Numbered from the stretch's first letter, positions 10,529 to 21,917 are shown. The stretch: DNA of 64,000 bases from Gibbula magus (GCA_936450465.1 OW388300.1:21329232-21393231); one strand, 5' to 3'. Numbers and translations are program-made. Notes: generated by a model not told the origin, from the letters alone.

Positions 10529-13425
10529 TCTTGATTTTCCGAAGAGAGAAGGGTGTTTTACTTTTTGTGACATTATTTTGTAAATACATTTCATCGACTT
10601 ATTCCAGCCAAACAACGTGCTACTGCCCCTTTAAGACTTATTTCATCTTCTCCATTTAAAGTGCTTCCTATGTGTTATACCTCTCACCTAGAAGTTGACA
10701 TTTTGAATTAGTTAAAGGCTAGATGAAATGCATTTTTCTCAAGAATGACAGATGATTACCTCTACGTATATTGTATATCGGAATCAATTGAGCATAAAAT
10801 CGAGACAATATACACTTGCAATTAATAATTAAGACGATTTTAATTCACCCATTTTAACACTATCGCAATTTGTTCGGCGAATCCTTTTGAAAATGCTCAC
10901 TGAGGCGTGACTGTGATAAGTGATAGGCGGGGCGGGTAGATAGCTTCTCCGCCGGTGTCTCGTTAATTAATTAATGATAATTATCACTGCCGCTAAATGA
11001 ATTTATGAGGTGTATTACATCGCCAAAAAGACATGTTTATGTAATAATTGTGTAATTGTCATCTGCGGAATTACCTAGTTGGATATCTAAACATTCGATA
11101 TATGGGAAATTTAAGTTGGTTTATTGAAGGTATCTTTGTGAAATTAACAATCAAAATGTTGCGAAATTACGTTGAATTGTGACTATCGCTGAAAATCAAA
11201 TTCCTCCACATACGTCACAGAAGTCATCCCTCCACGGGTCACACCCCCGCATACTTTCATTCTGGTCGCCGGGGCTAAATCAGGCGGTTTTTTAAAAAGC
11301 CGTTTATAAGTAATTTATGGACCGATTTCAGAAATTTAAAATCGAGCAATTGTCAAATTGACATCCCATTTTAATGAATCCGATTTGGACCATATGTCAT
11401 TTCATCCATTCTTTAATGTATATAAAGCCTGATGAGCCCATGGTTATTTTTAAAAGAGTATACCATTTTAAATTGCTGTCGGATAGATGAAAGGCACGTG
11501 CTTTTTAGTGGTGTACTCACAATTTCATACATCAGGGTATGATACCTTTATTTTCATGTCTGTTCAAATACACTTGGGGTGCTAAATCGCTTTTTGGCCA
11601 CACTGTTTGGTATTAGAAATTAGAAATTTAATTAATATAAGATGTCGTGGACTTAAATAAACTTCTTGGATTTTAATTTGTGACAATACCTTATCGTTTT
11701 AAACCGATGAGCAGATATTGAAAATGTGTCATTTAGAACTAAACGTTCATATAGATCAGTTATTTAACTAGAAGGTGTCTATAAAAAACAGATGTCCCCC
11801 TCTTCCCCCAATTCACCTTACATGTATATAAAATCCTCATCAAACAAATGCATTTTTTAGATTTATTAACTTATTACCTTCAAAGTCCAAATTGTAACCA
11901 TGGGAACAAACAAAAATAGAACTGCAACGAAGCTGAAACTCCCGAAAAGCACATATACATGATATAGAGAGACAGTACACTCAACCACATAAGAAACGTC
12001 ACCACATTTTCAACAGTGTAAAGCACGAAATACTGTTGCCTGCGAACGTCGAATGCCTTTTCTAGGGACATGATTAGTAAAGAGATACCCGCAATTTCAT
12101 ACATCAGATTATAATAATTTCAGTTTATGTCTGTTCAAGTACACTTAGTACACTTAGGGTGTTGATATCATTTATTCAAAATGGATTTTGGCCAGTTGAA
12201 TAAAAGATATGATAACCTTCACGGTCTTATATTTGTTAACTTTACGACACCATAAAACAAGCCAAGACTTATTTAGTCTGGTTAAGGAGGCTCCAAAACG
12301 ACGATTTCTTAAAATGTGTGTCTCCGAAATATGAACAGATAATGTCTTGAAAATTCATATTTGGTATAGTTGAGTTCAGAAAACATGACATAAGATTAAC
12401 GCTGTTTCAGTCGGATTTATCGCCCATGGATTGAAATAAAAAATCTCTTGCACGTGAGTTTATATACAATTCACATATCATTTTTGTTTGATAACACTTG
12501 ATACCAACTAATTTTGAATTGATTTTCCACAACATTTAAGCTTTTTAGTATTTAAATCTTTGTAATTCATATGTCAATGTTTGTAAGTTTACAATTGGTC
12601 TTATCCTATGAGGAATATATTTCTTTATTGAGAAAGCGACTATAGATTGGAATGAATTTGGTGCTATCTGTGTTCTATTGCCTGCCGTGGATGTGCCGAA
12701 CATATGAATATTTGTAATTATGGTGTACTAGTCTATACCTCGAAAATGGTTTGAAACCATTACGAAAACGTCAGTGAAAATTAGAAATCCTTAATATAGA
12801 AAATCAAAAATCAAATGGCTCCCAAATATCTTACTGAACCAAAAGCGTTGGTCCAAACGTAAGTACAATGTAAGTAACTCCCATTATATTGTGACTTAAA
12901 CAGTCAAGACAATCATTCATTCCATCAGCAATATGTTCATGAATGATTATCAAATAACGTCCGCAAATCAGAAAGTGTATCTCAATATTTATGTTATAAA
13001 TGTGTGTATGGTTTCGTAGTTCTATGCTGATTCTCACTGCAAGTACAAATGATATATTACAATAGCTGTTTGTCGCCTTTTAACAAAGTAAACTTTAAAA
13101 GTTACACTTCTCCGTTTTCCGTTCTCTCAACAGATTACCCTTCTCCCACGAAATCAGTTACCCTTCTCCCGCTTCAATTTTTCAAACGCAGATTATGAAG
13201 TATTTACATAATCCCTAAAGATTCCTTGGTAAATGCCCAAGGCATGCGCATAAATACTATGTAGAAAAGTACCCTAGTATAGATGTGAAATGGATTAAAA
13301 GAAAATCTGCGATCAGCCATGTTTTGATCAGCCGCCATTTTTGGAGTGGGTAACTGCAGTTACCCAACTCAGTGTAGTAGGGGTGACATGCCATGCATTG
13401 TCCGGTTTTCGATCAGAAATCAATA

Positions 13426-14850
13426 CTCGTGCAGCGAAACCAAATTGGAACCGAGGAACGTGTCTGAGGGGGCGTGTCGAGGGATACGCGTCTGAGGAGA
13501 CGGGTCCGAGGAACTGTCGAGGAGTCGTGGAGTCGCCCTGTCGTCAATCAGGGGCGACAGCTGACAAACGGCCTGCAGTGGACTGATGATGCAAAGACAC
13601 TTGTAGACGTGCTTGTGCTAGCTACATATCGGAAGTACAGACACTTGTATATGTAACTGTACACCGTGAACCAGTGCTGTGACATTCACATGTGAAAGTT
13701 GGTGAAGGGAACATACTCAGAGGCTGAACTTTGACTATTAGTATCCTCGTGTGTGATGGAGAATACTTATACTTTGAGATGTGACTTAATGACATTTCGC
13801 AATGCTGTGATGGACTTCAATGATGGATTGTGCACGATGAACTTTAATGTATTTATGTTATTCCGTGCTATACCGCAGCTATATCGAAAGATGGAAGACT
13901 ATAGCGGTGTGAACTCTGCTAATGATCTTGGTGCTGTGCAAGGATATTATGAACTCTAAATGTATTGTCTTCTCTTGGAGAGATGTGTTCAACTATGGAT
14001 GTTTACATGTTTCTTTTTCAGGGTTAGATTTTTCTTAAATGTGTTTGCATTACCAAACAATATTGGGTCACAGGTGATATTCTAAATTTGGGCATAGGTT
14101 CATAGGGGACCTGATTTGTTTTATTAACGGTGGCATTAGATGGCATTTTCTCTGCCATGGTGTACCCAGTATTGAATGGTTCAATTAGTATGATGTTGAG
14201 TTCTCCGATGAGTCGGGGACGACTCCTATTCGGAGGGGGGAAATGTTATGTGGCGAAATATTCAAGGACGAGAATACATGTTACAGGATAGCTCAAAGAT
14301 AGTTAGTTCAGACAGAATAATTATACAAAAGGGTTTACGGGCCGTCGGGGCAAATGAACATGGGAAAAGTTAATGAAAGATGGCAGAGCGAGTGTTCGGT
14401 CGGGTAACAGTAGCTGAGGGGGAGTCGTTGTGTCGGGGAAATGGAGAAATACTATACGAAAGAAGTCATGAGCGGGGGTCGGGTGAAGGTTTTAGTAGAC
14501 AATAGCGGACCAGAACAGTTAACTAAATGTTTCTGTTGTTCAGAAGGGCGATCGATAAGGGGGGTGGACCTAGGATGGGAGTCCTGCGATTGGATGGGTG
14601 AAGATCCTTCCATCAGGTTCTTTAAAAAGGCCTGCAGAGCATGGGAGAGTTTTCAGTTTAGTTTCGGACAGGAAGATGGAAAGACCAACAGCTTAACCTT
14701 AACAGGCAGCGGCAGCAAGGCCGGGATCTGCTCCAGTAGAGGGAACCACATGGGTATCGTATAATAGGCATAGATAGTATTGGGGGGATAGGTAGGGAAT
14801 ATAGAGTAAGGAATTAAGGGTTAAGCTTGAATGTGATGATAAATCGAAGT
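13426..14850. other. Left part of composite retroelement insertion, unassigned
   Basis: This stretch lies between the third MITE piece and the recombinase relic and is not part of the MITE. It begins GC-rich, with many GAGGA/CGTGTC repeats (13440-13560). Near 14236-14245 there is a purine tract (GGAGGGGGGAAA) followed by TGTTATGTGG, which resembles a polypurine tract beside the start of an LTR. No second LTR was found. Frames at 13753-13959 and 14441-14764 (68 and 107 codons) match nothing I recognise. I do not assign a function. Confidence 0.3.
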
Positions 14851-14869
14851 TAAAAGAAAAAAACAACAC

Positions 14870-15760
14870 AGACAACAGAGCTAGTAAAGAGAACAAGGTT
14901 ATTAACCATAAGTCTCAAGGCTTCTAAGAGGGTTGACCCCCTTCTTGGTCTGGTTGGGGGGACCACCTTCGTCTGAGCGAAGACTTGTGGACCAAGCCTA
15001 GAGATGCCTTCAAGATCTGCTGTGGAGACATCTCGTAGGTAATGGTAGGCGAAAACCTCTGATGAACGCCAAAAACACCCTGCCATGACATCCCAAAACG
15101 CGATGTTGCAGTGATAAGCCATCGTGGCTGAAACTGCTCGGATCTCATGAGGGATGGAACGCGAAGGCGGAGGTAGGTCAGCGGCCTTGTACGCATCAAT
15201 GACCGCCGACCTTAGATACAACCCCAACGCTCGCTTATCAAGCTCCTTGGTGCTCCTCGGTGAGTGAGGCAAGAAACAGACGACGCCTGCCATCCCTCAG
15301 CCTGCGGGTACGCTGCGTGTACACCCTCAAGGCTCTCACCGGACACAGAGAGAGATCTCCTGAGTCAAAACCCAGAACCGTGATAGAGAACGTACGGCCA
15401 GCTTCATAAGCTGCCTGGTCCTTACAGACAAAGTCGGGAGCCAACTCAAGAGAGGTCCATCCCCCCCTCCCTGACCTCATAACGAAGAAGGTCCGCCTGC
15501 AACGCATGGATTTCCGAAGGCCATAGCCCCCAGAAAAAAGACCTTGCTTGTGAGAGGGAGAAGGAACACGTCGGAGAGCGGTTCACGTATTGGAGCGAAG
15601 GTGGTTGAGCACAATGGCTAAGTCCCACTCAGGTGGAAGAAGCCTGGACCTGCCGTCAACCAAACGGAAGGTTTTAATGAGGTCCTTGAGGACCGACACA
15701 TCCAACCCTGGCGATCTCTTCCTGAGGACAGACAGGATAGCAGACATGTTGGTGTTGATT
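14870..15760 (-). pseudogene. DIRS-type tyrosine recombinase relic
   Basis: Read on the minus strand in several frames, the segment gives the order of a DIRS tyrosine recombinase. An N-terminal PPEWDLAIVLNHLR block (about 15640-15590) parallels [14 protein letters not shown] in the intact element at 52.3 kb. A middle block is SITVLGFDSGDLSLCPVRAL (about 15400-15340). The catalytic end is IPHEIRAVSATMAYH, then GCFW and FAYHYLRD (about 15150-15030), giving H-x-x-R, W and the nucleophilic Tyr. Frame changes occur near 15590 and 15250. It is a dead copy of a different family from the intact DIRS in this window. Confidence 0.7.
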
Positions 15761-15824
15761 GATGGCTCGAACCCACGACCGCGAGACCAAGAGTCTCGCG
15801 CTCTACCGACTGAGCTAGCCCGAG
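15757..15824 (-). tRNA. tRNA-Lys(CTT)-like sequence, defective (tRNA-derived insert or SINE head)
   Basis: The minus strand contains a D arm (TAGCTCAGTCGGTAGAGC) and an anticodon arm with stem CGAGA/TCTCG around loop CTCTTGG (anticodon CTT, Lys). It also has a five-base variable region and a T arm start GTGGGTTCGAGC. The 3' half of the T stem and the acceptor do not pair (CATCA where CCCAC is expected), and loop positions 37-38 are GG rather than AA. It is therefore a tRNA-Lys-derived sequence rather than a working tRNA gene. It sits exactly between two recombinase fragments. Confidence 0.6.
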
Positions 15825-15837
15825 ACCGCGATGTTAT

Positions 15838-15999
15838 AGTGGTAAGCCATCGTGGCTGACACTGCACGGATCTCATGCGGGTTGGAACGCGAAGGAGGAG
15901 GCAGGTCAGCGGCCTTGTACGCATCAATGACCTCAGGTACACCCCCAACACTTCGACAGGCAAGGCGAGTGAGACGAGCCACCGACGAAGGCGAGTCAA
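15838..15999 (-). pseudogene. Second copy of DIRS recombinase C-terminal fragment
   Basis: This duplicates about 15105-15205. The minus strand reads VIDAYKAADLPPPSRS, then NPHEIRAVSATMAYH, close to the copy downstream but ending at the tRNA-Lys-like insert. A complete C terminus lying upstream of the N-terminal block shows that the array is rearranged, or that two copies are joined head to tail through the tRNA-like sequence. Confidence 0.6.
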
Positions 16000-16290
16000 A
16001 ACAAATTGACAACCTAAAGGCGAATGACTGGCTACGCGAGTGCCTGGCGAAGCGAGTCACTTGCTAGCTGAAGCGAGTCAAGTAGAATCGAGCCTAAGGC
16101 GAGAGACAGGTGAGTGACACTCAATCAGTTAACAGATGAGTGACAGACGAGTCACTAACAGGCGTAGCCTAGGTGAGGTGAGTGACAGTCCGTTCCCTTA
16201 CGCAGGTGAGCGATAGACGAGATACTCACACGTGAATGTAGGCGAGGTGAATAACCGGCGAACCACTGACACGAAACACCTAAGTAGCGT
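16000..16290. repeat. Degenerate GCGAGTCA/GGTGAGTGAC repeats
   Basis: Short irregular repeats of GCGAGTCAC, AGGCGAG and GGTGAGTGAC fill the stretch. The segment about 16200-16340 is repeated at about 17300-17480, sharing GAAACACCTAAGTAGCGTAG and AATCGAGAGAGTTGAA-like blocks. Reading frames here translate repeats and are not counted as genes. Confidence 0.5.
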
Positions 16291-16294
16291 AGCG

Positions 16295-17258
16295 TTAGAC
16301 ACAACAAATCTTCCGATAGCTAATCGAGAGAGTTGAAAGCGGACCTGCCACGCTGACTTGACTAAGTGGAACCTCCGCGAACGAAGCCACTTCGGATAAC
16401 ATAGCGATTGCGTCAACCACTGGCGGATCCTCCGACCACCCCGTACCCTCAGCCTCCGTTTCTATACTGATGAACGGAGGGTTCGACACGTCGATGTAGC
16501 GGACGTCACGCTCGGGCGAGTCCAGCGAGGAATCACGTGGGGGTGACACCACCGTGACACGACGCGTAGGGTGTGAGGGGTACGCGATGGGGTCGCGGAT
16601 GCGGAGGCCCTAGCGGACGTAAAACGCGAACCCTGAGGTACGACATCCGCATTGGGTTCACACGGTAGCGTAGTCGTAGTGTGAGTGGGTAAGGAAGAGA
16701 CCATATCCTTGACGGATGCCAGAAGGAGGGTCGGATTGACCTTGTCAAACCTAGCCTTCTTGGACTTCTTCTTTTCGTCTTTGGCGTAGTGGGTCCGCCA
16801 ACCTTAAGCCTAAACGGAGACAACCGCTTGTCTGACGAAGGAGGGGACAACGGGCGAGTCCGCGGACGAGAACTGGAACACGACGGCGGAGGGGGGGAGT
16901 GCGAATCCTTCGACCCCCTAGCGGGTTCGGACAGGACCAACGATTCCCTGTCGAATTCATCCGCCCGTTCCGTGAGGACAATGTCTACGTCCTCCTCCGG
17001 AGACGGATGACGAATGGGAGACATCTCCCTACGTTGAGCTGACGGCGCACGCTTCTGGAGCGAAGTCCTATCGGCCACAGACTTGCATATGGCGGAAACG
17101 TACGCGTGGAACTCCGATTCGGAGAGAGGAGCGCACTCGTCGCAACGTTACTCCTCTTCGCAAAGGTCCTTACACTTCCTACATAACAAGTGCGGATCCT
17201 TAGAGGCGGACTTCCTGCCTCTGCACTTCGTGCAAAAGGCGGAGTACATGGCGGACGA
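16295..17258 (-). pseudogene. DIRS-like gag relic with in-frame stop and frameshift
   Basis: From an ATG at about 17250 the minus strand reads a cysteine-rich head, FCTKCRGRKSASKDPHLLC then RKCKDLCEEE. A TAA stop follows, and then in the same frame RCDECAPLSESEFHAY. This C-x2-C ... H-x3-C-x2-C ... C-x2-C pattern is like the gag-type first frame of DIRS elements. After it comes a Ser/Pro/Arg-rich region (about 17080-16750). A frame change near 16750 leads to a further acidic stretch ending near 16300 (EVASFAEVPLSQVSVAG). The reverse transcriptase expected next is absent. The copy is dead. Confidence 0.55.
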
Positions 17259-17299
17259 AACGATAAGTCGCGTAACGTAAGCGAAGGTAGAGACAGTCG

Positions 17300-17877
17300 A
17301 GTCACCTACACGGCGTGGCACAAACACGAGACACTCGCACGCGTAGCGTAGACGAGGTGAATCCCTACAGAAAGACACCTAAGTAGCGTAGCGTAGACGA
17401 GGTGAGTCACACACGTGAAACACCCAAGCGGCGGAGCAAAAGCACAACAACTCTGACGATATGCAATCAAGAGAGTTGAACCAAAAACTCTGAACTCGAA
17501 GAGCACACAGTCAAAATCAAGTAACGACCCGCCAAGGTAAAACAAAGACGAACAAGCCAGACAAAAACTAGGCTAAACACTTACAAGATAATTCAATCTT
17601 TATTTCACATAACACTTGTGCGTGTACCAAACCGTAAGTGACTGGCGTAGCGAGTCACTTGAACCAAAGTGATTCACCTTAAGGATGAGTCGCGTAGATT
17701 CGACCTAAGGCGATGCCAAAGGCGAATGGTAGGCGAAAGCTAGCAACGGGCAACGCGTGTCACTGACGAGGAGTGTATCCACTGCTCCTTAACCAAGCTA
17801 GTCACCCACCTTAGGCGAACAACTAGCGAAGCCAGTGACAGGCGAGGCGAGAAGCCAAGCGAGACGCGAAACACTTG
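17300..17877. repeat. Diverged repeats upstream of the gag relic
   Basis: About 17300-17480 duplicates 16200-16340. The rest carries GCGTAGCG and GCGAGTCAC motifs that grade into the 123-bp minisatellite to the right. On the minus strand this is the 5' side of the DIRS-like relic. No gene was seen. Confidence 0.45.
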
Positions 17878-18490
17878 AGTACGGACCGAAGGCGTATGAC
17901 AAGCGAAAGCGAATGACAAGCGAAGCAAGCAAAACGCGTAGGAGAGATTCCACCGCTCCTTTACCCTACGCAAGTCAACAACCCACAGTTAGCACTAGAG
18001 TACGGACCGAAAGGCGTATGACAAGCGAAAGCGAATGACAAGCGAAGCGAGCCAAACGATTAGGAGAGATACCACTACTCCTCTACCATACGCAAGACAA
18101 ACACCTAACAGTTAGCACTAGAGTACGGACCGAAAGGCGTATGACAAGCGAAAGCGAATGACAAGCGAAGCAAGCCAAACGCGTAGGAGAGTTTCCACTG
18201 CTCCTTTACCCTACGCAAGTCAACAACCCACAGTTAGCACTAGAGTACGGACCGAAAGGCGTATGACAAGCGAAAGCGAATGGCAAGCGAAGCAAGTCAA
18301 ACAATTAGGAGAGATACCACTACTCCTCTACCATACGCAAGACAAACACCTAACAGTTAGCACTAGAAAACGGACCGAAAGGCGTATGACAAGCGAAAGC
18401 GGATGACAAGCGAAGCAAGTCACCCGCGTAGGAGAGATACCACTGCTCCTTTACCCTACGCAAGTCAAACATCCAACAGTCAGGTGAGAG
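17878..18490. repeat. Minisatellite, five units of about 122-123 bp
   Basis: Units begin near 17878, 18000, 18123, 18244 and 18367 with GTACGGACCGAAAGGCGTAT (the last begins AAACGGACCG). Each contains GACAAGCGAAAGCGAATGAC and GTAGGAGAGATACCACT. Identity is high. Two alternating subtypes (ending CAAGTCAACAACCCAC or CAAGACAAACACCTAA) suggest growth by two-unit steps. Plus-strand frames across it are repeat translations. It lies at the presumed 5' side of the minus-strand DIRS-like relic. Confidence 0.85.
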
Positions 18491-18894
18491 AAAACAAAGA
18501 ATCACGAGCTGCACGTGCGGCACATGCAACCCACCTACTCCAGGCGGTCGCTAGCTAGCACATGTCAACAAGGCCCCTTGAAAACTAACACCTACTTGAA
18601 AACAGATTGTAACCACAAACTGCACTACCGAAGACTAGAGTTGAGGGTATCTCTTGAATAACTACAAGAGAAAAATAGCAAGTTAGCAACACAAGCCGCT
18701 AAATACCCAGTCACAGAACAAAAACAAACACGTCTGCCTTGCTCTCCAACTTTTAGGAGAGTGAACTAGACAGGTAGTGACGTCACGAGACCACCTGGAC
18801 TTACCGCCCTTGGATAAGGGACTTTACGCACCCCTTCTCCACTGGTTCAAGGTCGGCTGTGTTACGGTTGAAATAGCATACCTATTAGGAGGTA
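18491..18894. other. Right flank of composite retroelement insertion
   Basis: No gene was recognised. The stretch includes CTCTCCAACTTTTAGGAGAG, an imperfect hairpin near 18741, and a GC-richer part ending where MITE sequence resumes at about 18895. It is probably the 5' terminal or untranslated part of the minus-strand DIRS-like relic. Confidence 0.35.
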
Positions 18895-19204
18895 GGCATA
18901 GTAGGTCTAGTCAACAGATAGGTATTTAAATAATTGATAATTTTCGGCAACAGTCAGTACTTCTCGAAAATATAACAACATTTATAATGTTTGGCGTATG
19001 CGACCCCAACAACACAATGGATGTACCTTTAATCAATCTCTACTATGATAATTCTATACACTATCCTACTTGACAGAAATATAGTCTTCTCTGTGTATTG
19101 TTTACTTTATGATGTTATTGCATGTTTTTACAAATGTTTCTACAAATGTTTCTGTGTTACTGAAATAATTTTAATAAAAAAATAAAACCAAATCGTTATA
19201 TTGT

Positions 19205-21270
19205 TAGCTCATCAGGCCTGAAAGGCCCAATGGGCTTATGGCATGGGATGGCGTCCGTCCATCCGTCCGTCCGTAAACTTTTCGCTTTTTCGACTTCTTC
19301 TCCAGAACCAATGACTCCAGAGAGCTGAAATTTTATCTACAGACTCCTTGGCTGAAGGGGGTACTAAATTGTAAATTTTGTGACCCCAAGTGTGGCTCAA
19401 AGGGGTCATTACCTAAAGAAACTATTTTCATCTTCTTCTCCAGTCCCAATGAACGTAGAGAGCTGAAATTTTATGTACATACTCCTTGACTGAAGGGGAT
19501 TCTAAATTGTAAATTTGGTGACTGTGAGACCCCAAATATGGGTCACAGAGGCAATGACCTAAAATGCTATTTTCATCTTCATCTCAAGTCCCAATGGCTC
19601 TAGAGAGCTGAAATTTTATGTACAGACTCCTTGGCTGTAAGGGATTCTAAATTGTAAATTGGGTGAGTCTGTGACCCCAAATATGGGTCACAGGGATCAT
19701 AACCTAAAAGCCTATTTCAGTTTACACCATTTTTCTGAGATTTTATGTGCACTTCAATCAGTAAAGTAGGAAAGGGAGGTAATTTTAAAGAAAACACCTG
19801 AGGGAAAGGCATTTCATCTTTCTGATTTGAGAGTTCTAACATTTGCTTTGAGAATATAATATGTCTGATGAAAAAGAGATGTTGAGAATTAAAAACTTAG
19901 AATTGGAGGTCTAACAAAAATTATAAGTCATATATTATCTTTGTCTCACATTTCACATATGAGTACCCGGGTAATTATTTGTATTTTGCAAGTGAATTTG
20001 CTGATAAAGGTGCACAAGTCTAAAAGTATTCTAAAGACTTAATACAGAATCTTTTATTAAATCTAATATAATGTTCTTTGAAATGTAAGAGTGAATAACG
20101 GAGTTTTTGAATATCTCATGATATTGTGTAATTATTTGGAGAATTAATTAATTAATTAATGAGAATTTCCAGTACGAGTCAATTTGGTATACCGTATTTA
20201 TATCATATTTTATACTTTATAACTGATTTAGTTTTCTATTAACTTTGCAGTTAATTTTATTCAATGGGAACAAGAAATGAGATAAATGTCTAAATTATGG
20301 ACATGTTTAATGTGAATCTATTTGAAATGAGAACTATTGAATACCCTTTGAAGGAATAACTTGAAGAGGAATTAATTTTTTTTCATTTTACATGAGATAT
20401 GTGAACTGAATATGACTAGTGATGACTGGTGATAACATAGGACTATAAAAGAAGTAGCTATATGAGATTGTGACACCACACCTTTTTTCATCTTCTTCTC
20501 CAGTACAGAAAAATAATTAATTGTAGGAAAAACAACATCTAACATATAAATTTTACTGGCTGTGAGTCCAGTGTCTGCATGTTATGTAATTGCATTGTGT
20601 TGACCTGGGGGTGACCACTTCCTGGCAGAAGGATGAAAACTGATAGTTACACAGAGGTTTCAGGTTACTTCAAACTACTGTGCAGCACTGTGTTATAGAC
20701 TGTGCGTGAGACTGCTTTAGTCTTCAACTGACTCAAAAAAAGAATTTATTTATAGAATATCACCATTTTATCAAATATTGAAAAGGAGCCTATAAGAAAT
20801 GGTGAAAAAGAATTTACTAAAAAAAAATCACCAATTTATTAAGTATTGAAATGGAGCCTATGAGAAATGGGATTTTCAAAAACTGAGGCTCCTATTCATT
20901 ATGTAATAATGTTGATATTGCCATAATGCAATTAAGAATTAAAACAATATAATGCAAAGGTGTATGATATTTATATTGAATGTGCATTTATGTGTAACCA
21001 ATTTTGATAATAATTAGCAGGGGTCATGACCTAAAAAGGTTTATAACAAATAACATGTTTCTGTGCAACTTTGTGTTGCTCTTTCAACACATATATATAG
21101 CAGATTGGCAAAGTTATGGTAACAAAATATTTTTAAACTGCTTTAATCATTTCACTGCCCAGATTCTTATTACTACATTCCATTATCTGACCATTGCTAT
21201 AAAGCCCACTCCATAACATACCCCACTTATTATCTCCTGATGAGCTACAGAGGCCATGGCTCTATTTTTG
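19205..21270 (+). mobile_element. Tandem-core (Helentron/pearl-like) element
   Basis: The left end is TAGCTCATCAGGCCTGAAAG with GTCC repeats. The core has at least three units of about 140-150 bp, each with CTCCAG(A/T)..CCAATG, GAGAGCTGAAATTTTATGTA and a GTGACC..CCCAAATATGGGTC block. A long non-repetitive AT-rich part follows (19750-21200). The right end is CTGATGAGCTA plus the hairpin. The 11 terminal bases at the two ends are exact inverted repeats. No replicase or transposase was seen, so it is non-autonomous. Confidence 0.75.
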
Positions 21271-21533
21271 TATTTAGAATAACATTTTTATATTTGAATT
21301 TTTTATAAATATATTTACAAATAGCTCCACTGTGATACTTGTAAAAATATACACGTTTTATTTATTACATCAAAGCAATCAAAGGGAGATAAGAAGAAAT
21401 GGGAAAGAGGCTGTAAAAGCAACTTGTGTTGTATTAATAATATTTTCTTGCTTTAGCTATATGACACTTATTGGTCCTAATGATTGCATTTCTTCACTGA
21501 ATTACATGCATGCACTAAGTAACAATTTGTATA

Positions 21534-21917
21534 ACAGGGTTCATACAGAATTTCAAGACCAATATTTAAGGCTTGTTTTTAAGGCTTTTTAAAAGCTTTT
21601 TAAGGCTTTTCTGGGAAAAAAGGCTAATATTTATAAGAAGCGAAGCCACACTAAGTAACTGAGCATGCGCAATAGACCGCATATATATTCTGAAACGACG
21701 AAATTCATGATGATTTCTGAATGTACAGAAGTAACTCAAACTCATGTTGCATCAGACACACGTACATGAAATTTGCAAACATCCATGAGACAGTTGGTAG
21801 TAAATTTAAGGCTTTTTAGTTGTTTTTCAGGCTTTTTAAGGCTAAATTACCTTTTTAAGGCTTTTTAAGGCCAAGTGCCCAAATTCCAGGCTTTTTCAAG
21901 GCTTGTACGAACCCTGT
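21534..21917. mobile_element. MITE with ACAGGGTTC termini and CTTTTTAAGGC motifs
   Basis: The ends are ACAGGGTTC (21534) and GAACCCTGT (21917), in inverted order. The interior is rich in the repeated motif CTTTTTAAGGC on both sides of a central unique part. It is about 384 bp and non-coding. Similar ends are common in animal MITEs; the superfamily is not assigned here. Confidence 0.7.

Larger units (their letters stand above)
8778..13385 (+). mobile_element. Long-TIR non-autonomous DNA element, copy B (complete)
   Basis: The termini are inverted repeats of roughly 300 bp. They begin CACCCCTACTA at 8778 and end TAGTAGGGGTG at 13385, and are flanked by a 4-bp direct repeat ACAT (8774-8777 and 13386-13389). 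The DNA on either side of ACAT is continuous MITE sequence, which fixes the insertion point. Each terminal repeat carries three copies of GAGAAGGGTAAC or its complement (about 9003, 9040 and 9060; about 13100, 13132 and 13148). No transposase was found in the 4.6 kb. Inside are a tandem dimer with a GCC-rich microsatellite (9470-9850) and a tandem-core element (9967-10528). The rest (10530-12200) is unique AT-rich sequence with no gene seen. Confidence 0.8.
6765..19033 (-). mobile_element. TTAA-ended MITE split into four pieces by later insertions
   Basis: The pieces at about 6765-7017, 8734-8777, 13386-13425 and about 18895-19033 line up in order with the reverse complement of the intact 466-bp MITE at 32863-33328. 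Examples are the GTGTTTCAT end block near 6772, TTGACAAAATTACGTTTGAC near 8750, GCATTGTCCGGTTTTCGATC at 13394, and the end CAATGGATGTACCTTTAA at about 19016-19033. The interruptions are a Harbinger element, long-TIR element B and a composite retroelement relic. The MITE is therefore older than all three. TTAA at the end suggests a piggyBac-type origin (inference). Confidence 0.65.

Noticed and set aside
13753..13959. 68-codon frame as a gene
   Set aside because: Short, unlike any known family, inside a transposon-rich insertion, with no splice or neighbour support.
15757..15824. A functional tRNA-Lys gene
   Set aside because: The T stem and acceptor stem do not pair and the anticodon loop has GG after the anticodon, so it is a tRNA-derived relic.
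17878..18490. CRISPR array
   Set aside because: The units are 122-123 bp, nearly identical throughout, with no short repeat and unique spacers, and the genome is eukaryotic. It is a minisatellite.
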